Positions 18,097 through 27,481 of a stretch of DNA of 48,761 bases are shown here, one piece after another. Position numbers and translations under genes: made by a program. Source of the stretch: Pseudomonas entomophila (lineage in GTDB: Bacteria; Pseudomonadota; Gammaproteobacteria; Pseudomonadales; Pseudomonadaceae); contig NZ_JARPQB010000039.1 in NCBI RefSeq assembly GCF_029478665.1, positions 1 to 48,761 of the forward strand, given 5' to 3'. Positions within the stretch are counted from its first letter, which is position 1. Each line of letters starts with the position of its first letter. The notes beneath the pieces were generated by a model. It saw nothing but the letters and a program-made list of their open reading frames with translations. It was not told where the DNA came from and did no database searches.

Positions 18097-18996
18097 ATGA
18101 CCCTGCAGTACCCAACCATCGCCGATTGCGTCGGCCACACGCCTCTGGTTCGCCTGCAGCGCATGGCCGGGGCCACCAGCAACACCTTGCTGCTCAAGCT
18201 CGAAGGCAACAACCCGGCCGGCTCCGTCAAGGACCGCCCGGCGCTGTCGATGATCACCCGCGCCGAACTGCGCGGCCAGATCAAGCCTGGCGACACACTG
18301 ATCGAAGCCACCTCCGGCAACACCGGCATTGCCCTGGCGATGGCGGCGGCGATCAAGGGCTACCAGATGATCCTGATCATGCCCGACAACTCCACCGCCG
18401 AACGCAAGGCGGCGATGACCGCCTACGGTGCCGAGCTGATCCTGGTCACCAAGGAAGAGGGCATGGAGGGGGCGCGCGACCTCGCTGAAAAAATGCAGGC
18501 CGAAGGCCGTGGCCTGGTCCTCGATCAGTTCGCCAACGGCGACAATCCGATCGCCCACTACAACAGCACCGGCCCGGAAATCTGGCAGCAAACCCACGGC
18601 ACCATCACCCACTTCGTCAGTTCCATGGGTACCACCGGCACCATCATGGGCTGCTCGCAGTACCTGAAAGAACAGAATCCGGCGGTGCAGATCGTCGGCT
18701 TGCAACCCATGGAAGGTTCGGCCATTCCGGGGATTCGCCGCTGGCCCCATGAATACCTGCCGAAGATCTTCGACGCGGCCCGCGTCGACCGCGTGATGGA
18801 CATGTCCCAGCAGGAAGCCGAGGAAACCACGCGCCGCCTGGCCCGTGAAGAGGGCATTTTCTGCGGCGTGTCGTCCGGCGGTGCGGTGGCGGCCATGTTG
18901 CGCCTGTCCCGTGAAGTCGAGAACGCGGTGATGGTCGCCATCATCTGCGACCGCGGCGATCGCTACCTGTCCACCGGCCTGTTCGACCCGACCTGA
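18097..18996 (+). CDS. cysM: Cysteine synthase B (O-acetylserine sulfhydrylase)
   Basis: PLP enzyme of 299 residues that makes cysteine from O-acetylserine and sulfide or thiosulfate. PLP lysine K45 lies in NPAGSVKDRPA; the substrate loop EATSGNTGIALA and the phosphate-binding SSMGTTGTIMG are present. The motif EGSAIPGIRRW is characteristic of CysM rather than CysK. Start at 18097 is the first position with homology; the upstream in-frame codons have none. Its TGA shares a base with the rlmD ATG (TGATG). Confidence 0.93.
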   Translation: MTLQYPTIADCVGHTPLVRLQRMAGATSNTLLLKLEGNNPAGSVKDRPALSMITRAELRGQIKPGDTLIEATSGNTGIALAMAAAIKGYQMILIMPDNSTAERKAAMTAYGAELILVTKEEGMEGARDLAEKMQAEGRGLVLDQFANGDNPIAHYNSTGPEIWQQTHGTITHFVSSMGTTGTIMGCSQYLKEQNPAVQIVGLQPMEGSAIPGIRRWPHEYLPKIFDAARVDRVMDMSQQEAEETTRRLAREEGIFCGVSSGGAVAAMLRLSREVENAVMVAIICDRGDRYLSTGLFDPT

Positions 18997-20354
18997 TGTC
19001 CAGAAAGAAAAGCAACGGCGGCCTGCGTTTCCAGCCGACCGGTGGCAACCGTGCCACACAAATTCCGCTGGGCAAGAAGCAGCGCCTGCTGATCGAGCGC
19101 GTGGCCGGCGATGGGCGCGGCATTGCCTTCCTCGAAGGGCGCACCTGGTTCGTCAGTGGCGCGCTGGGCGGCGAAGAGGTCGAGGCGCGGGTGCTGGGCG
19201 CCCGTGGCAAGGTGGTCGAGGCACGCCTGGAACGGGTGTTCCAGGCCAGCCCCGAGCGGCGCGAGGCGCCGTGCCGGCACTACGCGCGCTGCGGTGGTTG
19301 CAACCTCCAGCACCTGCCCCATGACGGCCAACTGGCGCTCAAGCAGCGTCTGCTCGCCGAGCAGTTGCAGCGCGTCGCCGGCGTGCAGCCGGACGAATGG
19401 GCCGCGCCGCTGTGTGGGCCTGAGTTCGGCTACCGGCGGCGGGCGCGGGTGGCGGTGCGCTGGGATGTGAAACAACGTCAGCTTGACGTGGGTTTTCGTG
19501 CCGAAGCCAGCCAGGACATCGTTGCCATCGACGACTGCCCGGTACTGGTACAACCCTTGCAGGCGATCATGCGCCACCTGCCGACCGTGCTGCGCAGCTT
19601 GAGCAAGCCCCAGGCACTGGGGCATGTGGAGTTGTTCAGCGGCACGGCTGAAGCGGTACTGGTCCGGCACGTGGCAGCATTGCCTGCTGAAGACCTGGCG
19701 CGCCTGGAGGCATTCTGCCGGGAAGCCGGCGCTCAGCTTTGGTTGCAGGGCGAAGGCGAACCGGCGCCCGTGGACGCCGCGCAGAAGCTGGGTTTTGCCC
19801 TGGAACCCTGGGGGATGGAGCTGGCCTGGCGGCCGGGCGACTTCGTCCAGGTCAATGCCCAGGTCAATACCCTGATGATCCAGCAGGCCCTGGCCTGGCT
19901 GGCGCCACAGGCCCATGAGCGGGTGCTGGACCTGTTCTGCGGCCTGGGCAACTTCGCCCTGCCGCTGGCCCGGCAGGCGCGTGAAGTGGTGGCGGTGGAA
20001 GGCGTGCAGGCGATGGTCGAGCGTGCCGAAGCCAATGCCCACGGTAACAATGTGCATAACGCACGGTTTTTTCAGGCCGATTTATCGCAGCCTTTGGCGG
20101 GCGCCGGATGGGTCGCCGAAGGCTTTTCTGCGGTACTCTTGGATCCACCGCGCGACGGGGCCTACGAGGTGGTGCAAGGCATCGCCCGGCTCGGCGCGAA
20201 GCGGCTGGTCTACGTATCGTGCAACCCGGCCACGCTGGCGCGAGACACGCAGGTGCTGGTCGGGCAGGGGTACCGGTTAAAAAGGGCCGGGATTCTCGAC
20301 ATGTTTCCTCAGACGGCGCATGTCGAGGCCATGGCGTTATTCGAGGCGGGCTAG
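18996..20354 (+). CDS. rlmD: 23S rRNA (uracil(1939)-C5)-methyltransferase RlmD
   Basis: RumA/RlmD, 452 residues. An N-terminal TRAM domain (about 25-82) is followed by a 4Fe-4S site with C93, C99, C102 (CRHYARCGGC) and a fourth Cys in IDDCPVL. The C-terminal SAM methyltransferase domain has VLDLFCGLGNFALPLA, LLDPPRDGA and the catalytic cysteine in YVSCNPATLARD. It methylates U1939 of 23S rRNA. It overlaps cysM by one base and precedes relA, a conserved pseudomonad order. Confidence 0.94.
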   Translation: MSRKKSNGGLRFQPTGGNRATQIPLGKKQRLLIERVAGDGRGIAFLEGRTWFVSGALGGEEVEARVLGARGKVVEARLERVFQASPERREAPCRHYARCGGCNLQHLPHDGQLALKQRLLAEQLQRVAGVQPDEWAAPLCGPEFGYRRRARVAVRWDVKQRQLDVGFRAEASQDIVAIDDCPVLVQPLQAIMRHLPTVLRSLSKPQALGHVELFSGTAEAVLVRHVAALPAEDLARLEAFCREAGAQLWLQGEGEPAPVDAAQKLGFALEPWGMELAWRPGDFVQVNAQVNTLMIQQALAWLAPQAHERVLDLFCGLGNFALPLARQAREVVAVEGVQAMVERAEANAHGNNVHNARFFQADLSQPLAGAGWVAEGFSAVLLDPPRDGAYEVVQGIARLGAKRLVYVSCNPATLARDTQVLVGQGYRLKRAGILDMFPQTAHVEAMALFEAG

Positions 20355-20453
20355 CCAGGCTGGCCCTCTTGGTGCCGTGTCCAGGGAGTGGAGGCGGCAC
20401 AGGTGAAAGCCAGCGCACCTGCGTGGTGCGCTGTATGGGAAGGTAAAACAAAG

Positions 20454-22694
20454 ATGGTACAGGTGAGAGTGCACCAGCCGGTCAACAACGACGGCAGTAT
20501 CAATCTCGAGGCATGGCTCGATCATGTGGTGAGCGTCGATTCGCAGCTCGATCGCGCGGCATTGAAGGACGCCTGCGAATTCGCCCATGAGGTCGAGAAA
20601 AAGGGCAACCCGGCCAAGCATTCCTGGGCGGACGGGACGTCCAGTTTCCAGGCGGGCCTGGAAATCGCCGAGATCCTCGCGGACCTCAAGCTCGACCAGG
20701 ACTCGCTGGTGGCCGCGGTCATCTACCGCTCGGTGCGCGAAGGCAAGGTGACCCTTGCCGAAGTCGGCCAGCGTTTCGGGCCGGTCGTCTCCAAGCTGAT
20801 CGACGGCGTGCTGCGCATGGCCGCCATCAGCGCCAGCCTCAGCCCGCGCCAGTCGCTGGTGCTGGGCTCCCAGGCGCAGGTCGAGAACCTGCGCAAGATG
20901 CTGGTGGCGATGGTCGACGACGTGCGCGTTGCGCTGATCAAGCTCGCCGAACGCACCTGCGCCATTCGTGCGGTGAAGGCCGCCGATGACGAGAAGCGCC
21001 TGCGCGTGGCTCGCGAAGTCTTCGATATCTATGCGCCGCTGGCGCACCGATTGGGTATCGGCCATATCAAGTGGGAACTCGAGGACCTGTCGTTCCGCTA
21101 CCTCGAGCCCGACCAGTACAAGCAGATCGCCAAGCTGCTGCACGAACGGCGGCTGGACCGCGAGCGCTTCATCAGCGATGTGATGAACCAATTGCAGAAC
21201 GAGCTGCTGGCCACCGGCGTCAATGCCGACATCAGCGGCCGGGCCAAACACATCTATTCGATCTGGCGCAAGATGCAGCGCAAGGGCCTGGAGTTCAGCC
21301 AGATCTACGACGTGCGCGCAGTGCGCGTGCTGGTGCCGGAGGTCCGTGACTGCTACACCGCGCTGGGCATCGTGCACACCCTCTGGCGGCACATCCCCAA
21401 GGAGTTCGACGACTACATCGCCAACCCCAAGGAGAATGGCTACCGCTCGCTGCACACGGCGGTGATCGGCCCCGAGGGCAAGGTATTGGAGGTGCAGATT
21501 CGCACCCACTCGATGCACGAGGAAGCCGAGCTGGGCGTCTGCGCCCACTGGCGCTACAAGGGCACCGACGTCAAGCCCAGCTCCAACCACTACGAGGAGA
21601 AGATCTCCTGGTTGCGCCAGGTGCTCGAGTGGCATGAAGAGCTGGGCGATATTGGCGGGCTGGCTGAACAGTTGCGGGTCGATATCGAACCGGACCGGGT
21701 CTATGTGTTCACCCCGGACGGCCATGCCATCGACCTGCCCAAAGGCGCCACGCCGCTGGACTTCGCCTACCGCGTGCACACCGAGATCGGCCACAACTGC
21801 CGTGGCGCCAAGATCAACGGGCGCATCGTACCGCTCAACTACAGCCTGCAAACCGGCGAGCAGGTGGAGATCATCACCAGCAAGCACGGTAGCCCGAGCC
21901 GCGACTGGCTGAACTCCAACCTCGGTTATGTCACCACCTCGCGGGCGCGAGCCAAGATCGTTCACTGGTTCAAGTTGCAGGCCCGCGACCAGAACGTCGC
22001 CGCCGGCAAGACCCTGATCGAGCGCGAGCTGAGCCGCCTGGGCCTGCCCCAGGTGGACTTCGAGCGCCTGGCGGAGAAGGCCAACGTCAAGACCGCCGAG
22101 GACATGTTCGCCGCCCTGGGCGCGGGCGACCTGCGCTTGGCGCACATGGTCAACGCCGCCCAGCAACTGCTCGAGCCCGAGCGCATCGAGCCGGTCGAGC
22201 TGATCCCGCGCCAGGCCCGGGGTATCCGCGCCGGCAAGCGCAGCGATATCCAGATCCAGGGCGTCGGCAACCTGCTCACGCAGATGGCTGGCTGCTGCCA
22301 GCCGCTGCCGGGCGACGCCATCGTCGGTTATATCACCCAGGGTCGCGGCGTGAGCATTCACCGCCAGGACTGCGCCTCGGTGCTGCAACTGGCGGGCAAG
22401 GAGCCGGAGCGGATGATCCAGGTCAGCTGGGGGCCGATCCCGGTGCAGACGTATCCGGTGGATATCGTCATCCGCGCCTACGACCGCCCGGGCCTGCTGC
22501 GCGACGTGTCGCAGGTGCTGCTCAACGAGAAGATCAACGTGCTGGCGGTCAACACCCGCTCGAACAAGGAAGACAACACCGCATTGATGTCGCTGACCAT
22601 CGAGATCCCTGGCCTGGATGCCCTTGGGCGTTTGCTTGGGCGGATCTCGCAGTTGCCGAACATCATCGAGACGCGGCGTAACCGTACCCCTTGA
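20454..22694 (+). CDS. relA: GTP pyrophosphokinase RelA ((p)ppGpp synthetase I)
   Basis: 746 residues, the usual RelA length from the ATG at 20454 (GGAAGG upstream). It has an N-terminal degenerate HD domain (RSVREGKV in place of an active HDxxED), a synthetase domain with EFDDYIANPKENGYRSLHT and EVQIRTHSMHEEAELG, a TGS domain (VYVFTPDGHAIDLPKGATPLDFAY), a zinc-finger region with CCQPLPGD and a C-terminal ACT domain. It makes (p)ppGpp on ribosomes stalled with uncharged tRNA. The acidic EFDD motif marks a Mg2+-type monofunctional synthetase, so hydrolysis must come from SpoT elsewhere. Confidence 0.95.
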   Translation: MVQVRVHQPVNNDGSINLEAWLDHVVSVDSQLDRAALKDACEFAHEVEKKGNPAKHSWADGTSSFQAGLEIAEILADLKLDQDSLVAAVIYRSVREGKVTLAEVGQRFGPVVSKLIDGVLRMAAISASLSPRQSLVLGSQAQVENLRKMLVAMVDDVRVALIKLAERTCAIRAVKAADDEKRLRVAREVFDIYAPLAHRLGIGHIKWELEDLSFRYLEPDQYKQIAKLLHERRLDRERFISDVMNQLQNELLATGVNADISGRAKHIYSIWRKMQRKGLEFSQIYDVRAVRVLVPEVRDCYTALGIVHTLWRHIPKEFDDYIANPKENGYRSLHTAVIGPEGKVLEVQIRTHSMHEEAELGVCAHWRYKGTDVKPSSNHYEEKISWLRQVLEWHEELGDIGGLAEQLRVDIEPDRVYVFTPDGHAIDLPKGATPLDFAYRVHTEIGHNCRGAKINGRIVPLNYSLQTGEQVEIITSKHGSPSRDWLNSNLGYVTTSRARAKIVHWFKLQARDQNVAAGKTLIERELSRLGLPQVDFERLAEKANVKTAEDMFAALGAGDLRLAHMVNAAQQLLEPERIEPVELIPRQARGIRAGKRSDIQIQGVGNLLTQMAGCCQPLPGDAIVGYITQGRGVSIHRQDCASVLQLAGKEPERMIQVSWGPIPVQTYPVDIVIRAYDRPGLLRDVSQVLLNEKINVLAVNTRSNKEDNTALMSLTIEIPGLDALGRLLGRISQLPNIIETRRNRTP

Positions 22695-22704
22695 TACCGA
22701 GGTG

Positions 22705-22780
22705 GCCTCTTCGCGGGTAAACCCGCTCCTACAGGATTGCGCGATACCTGCAGGAGCGGGTTTACCCGCGAAGAAGCCTC
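22705..22780. repeat. REP inverted pair (classic P. putida type)
   Basis: TTCGCGGGTAAACCCGCTCC (from 22711) and inverted GGAGCGGGTTTACCCGCGAA (to about 22773), between relA and mazG. The unit matches the 35-bp REP type described in P. putida. Confidence 0.85.
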
Positions 22781-22801
22781 TACCGAAGGACCTGCCCAAC
22801 A

Positions 22802-23635
22802 ATGACCTACACCCTTGAAGACCTGCTGCACCTCATGGCCCGCCTGCGCGACCCGCAGCACGGCTGCCCGTGGGACCTGAAGCAGGACTACGCCAGCATC
22901 GTCCCGCACACCCTCGAAGAGGCCTACGAAGTCGCCGACACCATCGAGCGCGGCGATTTCGAGCACCTGCAGGGAGAACTGGGCGACCTGCTGTTCCAGG
23001 TGGTCTACTACAGCCAGCTGGCGCGGGAGGAAGGGCGTTTCGAATTCACCGGCGTGGTCGATGCGATCACCCGCAAGCTGATCCGCCGCCATCCCCACGT
23101 CTTCCCCACGGGCGATCTCTACGCGCCGCTGGACACCCCCGCGCTGAGCGAGGCCCAGGTCAAGTCGCGCTGGGAGGAGATCAAGGCCGAGGAGCGCGCC
23201 GAAAAGAGCGAGCCCGAACAGCTGTCGCTGCTGGATGACGTACCCGCGGCATTGCCTGCGCTGTCCCGCGCCGCCAAGCTGCAGAAGCGCGCAGCCACGG
23301 TCGGTTTCGACTGGCCCGAGGCGCTGCCGGTGCTGGACAAGGTGCGCGAGGAGCTCGATGAAGTCCTGCAAGCCATGGCCGATGGCGACAGCGACGCCCT
23401 GGAGGATGAGCTGGGTGACCTGCTGTTCGCCACCGTCAACCTCGCCCGGCACCTCAAGCACGACCCGGAAAACGCCCTGCGTCGGGCCAATCGAAAGTTC
23501 GAGCGGCGTTTCCGTTTTATCGAGCAGGCATTGCGCGAGCAGGGCCTGTCCATCCAAGATCGTACCCTCGACGAGCTGGACGCCCTCTGGGGCGAGGCCA
23601 AGCGTCAGGAAAAGAACCTGCCCAGCTGCGGCTGA
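22802..23635 (+). CDS. mazG: Nucleoside triphosphate pyrophosphohydrolase MazG
   Basis: Tandem-domain MazG of 277 residues. The first domain has CPWDLKQDYASI, HTLEEAYEVADTI and ELGDLLFQV (metal-binding Glu and Asp residues); the second repeats the pattern with REELDEVLQAM and EDELGDLLFATVNLARHL. It hydrolyses NTPs to NMP and PPi, and in E. coli lowers ppGpp, so its place after relA is functionally coherent. A REP pair separates it from relA. Confidence 0.94.
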   Translation: MTYTLEDLLHLMARLRDPQHGCPWDLKQDYASIVPHTLEEAYEVADTIERGDFEHLQGELGDLLFQVVYYSQLAREEGRFEFTGVVDAITRKLIRRHPHVFPTGDLYAPLDTPALSEAQVKSRWEEIKAEERAEKSEPEQLSLLDDVPAALPALSRAAKLQKRAATVGFDWPEALPVLDKVREELDEVLQAMADGDSDALEDELGDLLFATVNLARHLKHDPENALRRANRKFERRFRFIEQALREQGLSIQDRTLDELDALWGEAKRQEKNLPSCG

Positions 23636-23661
23636 GCTGATGCATAAGTGAGTGAACACCG

Positions 23662-24201
23662 ATGAGCCTTTCCCTTCGCGACCAATTGCTCAAAGCCGGT
23701 CTGGTCAACCAGAAACAGGTTTCTCAGACCAACAAGGCTGAGAAGAAACAGAAACGCCTGGAGCACAAAGGCCAGGTCGAGGTGGACGACAGCCAGCAGC
23801 GCTTGGCCAAGGAAGCCATGGCCGATAAAGCCAAAAAGGATCAGGAGCTGAACCGCCAGGTCCAGGAAAAGGCCGAGCAGAAAGCCCGTGCCGCGCAGGT
23901 CAAGCAACTGATCGAAGCGACCCGCCTGCCCAAGCTGACCACCGAGGACTACTACAACTTCGTCGATGACAAGAAGGTCAAGCGCATCGCCGTCAACGCC
24001 CTGATGCGCAGCAAGTTGAGCAACGGCGCGCTGGCGATCGTCGCCCATGGCGGTGGCTACGAGGTGATTCCGCGCGAGGCAGCGGTGAAGATCCAGGAGC
24101 GCGACCCTAACCGCATCCTGCTGCTCAACACTCACGTAGAGGAAGCGGACGAAGATGATCCTTACGCCGCCTACAAGATCCCTGACGATCTGATGTGGTA
24201 A
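23662..24201 (+). CDS. DUF2058 (YaiL-type) nucleoprotein/polynucleotide-associated protein
   Basis: Highly charged cytosolic protein of 179 residues. The first 90 residues are Lys/Gln/Glu-rich and probably helical (LRDQLLKAGLVNQKQV, the family's opening). A conserved core follows with YNFVDDKKVKRIAVNALMRSKLSNGALAIVAHGGGYEVIPREAA. This is the DUF2058 layout; E. coli YaiL is called nucleoprotein/polynucleotide-associated without a defined activity. It begins 26 nt after mazG and ends at a strong terminator. Confidence 0.85.
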   Translation: MSLSLRDQLLKAGLVNQKQVSQTNKAEKKQKRLEHKGQVEVDDSQQRLAKEAMADKAKKDQELNRQVQEKAEQKARAAQVKQLIEATRLPKLTTEDYYNFVDDKKVKRIAVNALMRSKLSNGALAIVAHGGGYEVIPREAAVKIQERDPNRILLLNTHVEEADEDDPYAAYKIPDDLMW

Positions 24202-24205
24202 GCAT

Positions 24206-24233
24206 GAAAAACCCCGCCTTGGCGGGGTTTTTC
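24206..24233. terminator. Bidirectional rho-independent terminator
   Basis: GAAAAACCCCGCC / GGCGGGGTTTTTC around a TT centre. It has U-tracts on both strands and serves the DUF2058 gene (+) and the small gene that ends at 24248 (-). Confidence 0.92.
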
Positions 24234-24247
24234 ATTTCAAGACGGGA

Positions 24248-24430
24248 TCATGGCGAAGGGCGTTGGTTCTCGAGGTACTCGAGCTCCATGCGGTACTGGT
24301 GAGCCTGTTGTTCGTTGTGGAACATCCCGACCAGTTGGCCTTGCTGATGCACGTCCCAGATCCGCAGGCCAGCGGCCTGGCCTTCGTGGGACATTTTCGA
24401 TTCGTCGCGTTCGGTTACTTGGACTGTCAT
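24248..24430 (-). CDS. Small conserved hypothetical protein
   Basis: 60 residues, soluble, no cysteines or membrane segment. It starts MTVQVTERDESKMSHEGQ, has a short beta-like stretch (LRIWDVHQQGQLVGMF) and a helical end rich in Gln and Glu. The start at 24430 has GGAGT 7 nt upstream; the frame is open further upstream only across a REP pair, where it has no coding character. Flanked by the bidirectional terminator. I do not recognise a family. Confidence 0.65.
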   Translation of the reverse strand: MTVQVTERDESKMSHEGQAAGLRIWDVHQQGQLVGMFHNEQQAHQYRMELEYLENQRPSP

Positions 24431-24551
24431 CGTCAAACTCCACTGCTTGGTTGGCTGCGGCACTCTGTCGCAGGCCTTCTTTATAGAATTTGTTAGCAGG
24501 CTAAGTAAATAAAACGGCGATGAAACAAGTTTCATGATGCGCTGGTGCCCC

Positions 24552-24638
24552 TGTAGGAGCCAGCCTTGCTGGCGAATGGCTTCACGCCGATGCCGGATAT
24601 TGCGTTGCCGGGTTCGCCAGCAAGGCTGGCTCCTACAA
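24552..24638. repeat. REP inverted pair
   Basis: TGTAGGAGCCAGCCTTGCTG and its inverted copy (arms 24552-24576 and 24613-24638) in the 276-bp gap between the 60-residue gene and the DUF3108 gene. The rest of the gap is AT-richer (24480-24535), but I see no clear promoter. Confidence 0.83.
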
Positions 24639-24658
24639 GGGGCGTGCTCATCAGGCAT

Positions 24659-24685
24659 GAAAAAGCCCCGCACAAGGCGGGGCTT
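24659..24685 (-). terminator. Terminator of the purM-purN-DUF3108 operon
   Basis: 9-bp stem AAGCCCCGC / GCGGGGCTT with a 5-nt loop, followed on the minus strand by a T5 run. Confidence 0.88.
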
Positions 24686-24706
24686 GGAGTGTAGCTGGCG
24701 ACGGTA

Positions 24707-25417
24707 TCAGTTGCCCTTGACCGCCTTGCCATCGACCGTGCCATCCTGCAGCACGATCACGTATTCCTTGCCATCGGTCTCGACCTGGCGCAGTTGCACC
24801 AGCAGGTAGTCCCAGTCCTTGGCGAACCACAGCTCGGTGATGCGCTTGCTCTGGCTTGGGTCGCGCACGCGCTCGACCTTGATCGCCTCGACCTGGCCAG
24901 CCTTGGTGGCGATCTTTTCGCTGCCCAGGACTCGGAAGTCGTAGGTGTCGATTTCGTCACCGTCGACCACCTGGTAGGTCATGCTCTTCTTGCCCGCCGC
25001 CACATCGTGCTGCAGGGCCAGTTGATACGACGACTTGTCCAGCACGCCGCGGTTGAGTGGCAGGCTGATAGCATCGCCACGGTCACTGCCGGTGACTTTC
25101 TTGCTGTTCCAGTCAAAGCTCAGGTCGACTTTCTTCGCCTTGCCCAGGCCACCGCGCTCGAAGTGGTACTTCTGCGGCAGCAAGGTGTCGTTGTCGAGCT
25201 TCAGGGTGCTTTGCTCGGTCAGGCTGGCGATCATCATGGAGGCCTTGAAGTTCAGGTCCCATGTGCCGTTGGCGTTCTTGACCAGGCTGCGTTCGGCGGT
25301 ACCGCTCATGGGCAGCTGCTTCCAATCGGCGGTGTAGCTGGCCGCGAACGGCTTCAGGTCAGCTGCCTGGAGCGGCAGGGCAAGCACGGCGAGAGCCAAG
25401 AGCAGGGCGCGACGCAT
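24707..25417 (-). CDS. DUF3108 family periplasmic protein
   Basis: 236 residues with a signal peptide (MRRALLLALAVLALPLQA) and a beta-rich mature part. KPFAASYTADWKQLPMSGTAERSL, LTEQSTL, LPQKYHFERGG and TELWFAKDWDYLLVQLRQVETDG are typical of DUF3108 proteins. It probably sits in the periplasm as a soluble beta-sandwich or half-barrel. It follows purN by 8 nt, a conserved order in Pseudomonas, though no link to purine synthesis is known. AGGAGA precedes the start. Confidence 0.82.
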   Translation of the reverse strand: MRRALLLALAVLALPLQAADLKPFAASYTADWKQLPMSGTAERSLVKNANGTWDLNFKASMMIASLTEQSTLKLDNDTLLPQKYHFERGGLGKAKKVDLSFDWNSKKVTGSDRGDAISLPLNRGVLDKSSYQLALQHDVAAGKKSMTYQVVDGDEIDTYDFRVLGSEKIATKAGQVEAIKVERVRDPSQSKRITELWFAKDWDYLLVQLRQVETDGKEYVIVLQDGTVDGKAVKGN

Positions 25418-25425
25418 AAATTCTC

Positions 25426-26079
25426 CTAATTTCGAATCAAGTGACCGCTGGCCGCCAGCGGCTGGCCATCCAGTAATGCACCCTGTTCGCCCAGACGCAA
25501 GCGTCCTTCGGCGAACCAGCGCACCGCCAGCGGGTAGATCAGGTGTTCCTGCACATGTACCCGCTGGGCCAGTGTCTGCGGTGTGTCGCCCGCAACCACC
25601 GGAACCACAGCCTGTACGACCAGAGGCCCGCCATCGAGTTCCTCGGTGACGAAGTGCACGCTGCAGCCATGTTCCCGGTCGCCAGCCTCCAGCGCGCGCT
25701 GGTGGGTGTGCAGGCCTTTGTACAACGGCAGCAATGACGGATGTATGTTGAGCAGGCGGCCTTGATAGTGACGCACGAAACCACCGCTGAGAATGCGCAT
25801 GAAGCCGGCCAGCACCACCAGGTCGGGGGCGAAGCCGTCGATCAGCGCCATCAGCGCCGCGTCGAAGGCCTCGCGGCCATCGAAACCGGTGTGTTCGAGC
25901 ACGGCCGTGTCGATGCCGGCGGCCTTGGCGCGTTCGAGGCCGTAGGCATCGGCGCGGTTGGAGATCACCGCGCGGATGCGGGCTGGGCTGTCACTGGCGC
26001 TGGTACTGTCGATCAGCGCCTGCAGGTTGCTGCCGGAGCCCGACAGCAACACCACCACGTTACAGGTCTTGCCCGGCAT
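25426..26079 (-). CDS. purN: Phosphoribosylglycinamide formyltransferase 1
   Basis: 217 residues. It transfers the formyl group from 10-formyl-tetrahydrofolate to GAR in purine synthesis. The motifs VVLLSGSGSNLQALID (phosphate loop), NRADAYGLERA, and the catalytic Asn-His region LLNIHPSLLPLYKG with a later GCSVHFVTEELDGG carrying the catalytic Asp are all present. The start codon shares a base with the purM stop (TGATG), so translation is coupled. Confidence 0.94.
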   Translation of the reverse strand: MPGKTCNVVVLLSGSGSNLQALIDSTSASDSPARIRAVISNRADAYGLERAKAAGIDTAVLEHTGFDGREAFDAALMALIDGFAPDLVVLAGFMRILSGGFVRHYQGRLLNIHPSLLPLYKGLHTHQRALEAGDREHGCSVHFVTEELDGGPLVVQAVVPVVAGDTPQTLAQRVHVQEHLIYPLAVRWFAEGRLRLGEQGALLDGQPLAASGHLIRN

Positions 26080-27137
26080 CAGTGTGCCTTGAGGTTGTGC
26101 AGCTCGACCTGGGCGGCGCCTTCGGCGGCCACGTCGATGCGGCCGATCACCCAAGGCTGTTCGCCTTCGGCGCGCAGTACGTTCAGGGCGTTTTCGACCT
26201 GGTCCTGGGCCACGCAGATGACCATGCCCACGCCGCAGTTCAGCACGCGGTGCATTTCATGCTCGTCGACGTTGCCCTTTTCCTGCAGGAAGTCGAATAC
26301 CGCCGGGCGCTGCCAGCTGGCCACGTCGACCACGGCCTGGGCGCCTTTTGGCAGGACGCGCGGGATGTTGTCCAGCAGGCCGCCGCCAGTGATGTGGGCC
26401 ATGGCCTTGACCGCGCCGGTCTGCTTGATCAGTTGCAGCAGCGGCTTGACGTAGATGCGGGTCGGGGCCATCAGCAGGTCGGCCAGCGGCTTGCCATCGA
26501 GCTGGGTGTTGTCGATGTCGGTGCCGGACACTTCGAGAATCTTGCGGATCAGCGAGTAGCCGTTGGAGTGCGGGCCGGAGGACGGCAAGGCGATCAGGGC
26601 GTCGCCGGTGACCACTTTCGAGCCGTCGATGATGTCGGCCTTTTCCACCACGCCGACGCAGAAACCGGCCAGGTCGTAATCCTCGCCTTCGTACATGCCT
26701 GGCATTTCAGCGGTTTCACCACCGACCAGCGAGCAGCCGGCCAGTTCGCAACCGGCGCCGATGCCGGTGACCACAGTGGCGGCCACGTCGACGTTGAGCT
26801 TGCCAGTGGCGTAGTAGTCGAGGAAGAACAGCGGTTCTGCGCCGCACACCACCAGGTCGTTGACGCACATGGCGACCAGGTCCTGGCCGATGCTGTCGTG
26901 TTTGTTCAGGTTAAGTGCCAGGCGCAGTTTGGTGCCGACGCCGTCGGTGCCGGAGACCAGCACCGGCTGCTTGTAGCCGGCCGGGATCTCGCAGAGGGCG
27001 CCGAAGCCGCCCAGGCCACCCATGACTTCAGGGCGTGCGGTGCGCTTGGCGACGCCCTTGATGCGTTCGACCAGTGCTTCGCCGGCGTCGATGTCTACAC
27101 CGGCGTCCTTGTAGCTCAGGGAGGGTTGCTTGCTCAT
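26079..27137 (-). CDS. purM: Phosphoribosylformylglycinamidine cyclo-ligase (AIR synthetase)
   Basis: 352 residues, an ATP-dependent cyclo-ligase of purine synthesis. It opens SYKDAGVDIDAGEALVERIK and has VSGTDGVGTKLRLA, AMCVNDLVVCGAEPLFFLDY, GGETAEMPGMY, ALPSSGPHSNGYSL and HITGGGLLDNIPR, the standard PurM signature. First gene of the purM-purN-DUF3108 operon. Confidence 0.95.
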   Translation of the reverse strand: MSKQPSLSYKDAGVDIDAGEALVERIKGVAKRTARPEVMGGLGGFGALCEIPAGYKQPVLVSGTDGVGTKLRLALNLNKHDSIGQDLVAMCVNDLVVCGAEPLFFLDYYATGKLNVDVAATVVTGIGAGCELAGCSLVGGETAEMPGMYEGEDYDLAGFCVGVVEKADIIDGSKVVTGDALIALPSSGPHSNGYSLIRKILEVSGTDIDNTQLDGKPLADLLMAPTRIYVKPLLQLIKQTGAVKAMAHITGGGLLDNIPRVLPKGAQAVVDVASWQRPAVFDFLQEKGNVDEHEMHRVLNCGVGMVICVAQDQVENALNVLRAEGEQPWVIGRIDVAAEGAAQVELHNLKAH

Positions 27138-27481
27138 TGATCCAGGCCTTTAAGAGGGAGGGATTCGTGGAAAACGACCGGGACGGCCAAGGCCGGCTGC
27201 AAGGTGCGGCGGCTGCCTGTTCGTCTCTGGTCTGCGAAGGCGCGCGATTTTATCAGGGTTGCCCCTCAGCGGCCATCCTCAGGCCGACGGGCTGGCCGGA
27301 AAATGTCGGCGGAGACAGTGTTTCAAAGTGTGCGACTGGTTGCCGCGCCTGTGCCTGTATAAGGTATACCCATGGCGACGGGTGCACATGGCCGGGCTCA
27401 TGAAGCATTTTCCGGCCCGGCGCGGTCAGAGTCGAACGGCCGGCACGCGCCGCCCCATGGTTATCTGGACAGGAATCCTCA
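27138..27481. other. Intergenic region between divergent purM and DUF2066
   Basis: 344 bp with no convincing gene. On the minus strand TAAAAT (27247-27252) could be the purM -10, about 110 nt before its start. On the plus strand TATAAG near 27356 could be a -10 for the DUF2066 gene, but no good -35 matches either. A short open frame across the region looks non-coding. Confidence 0.4.
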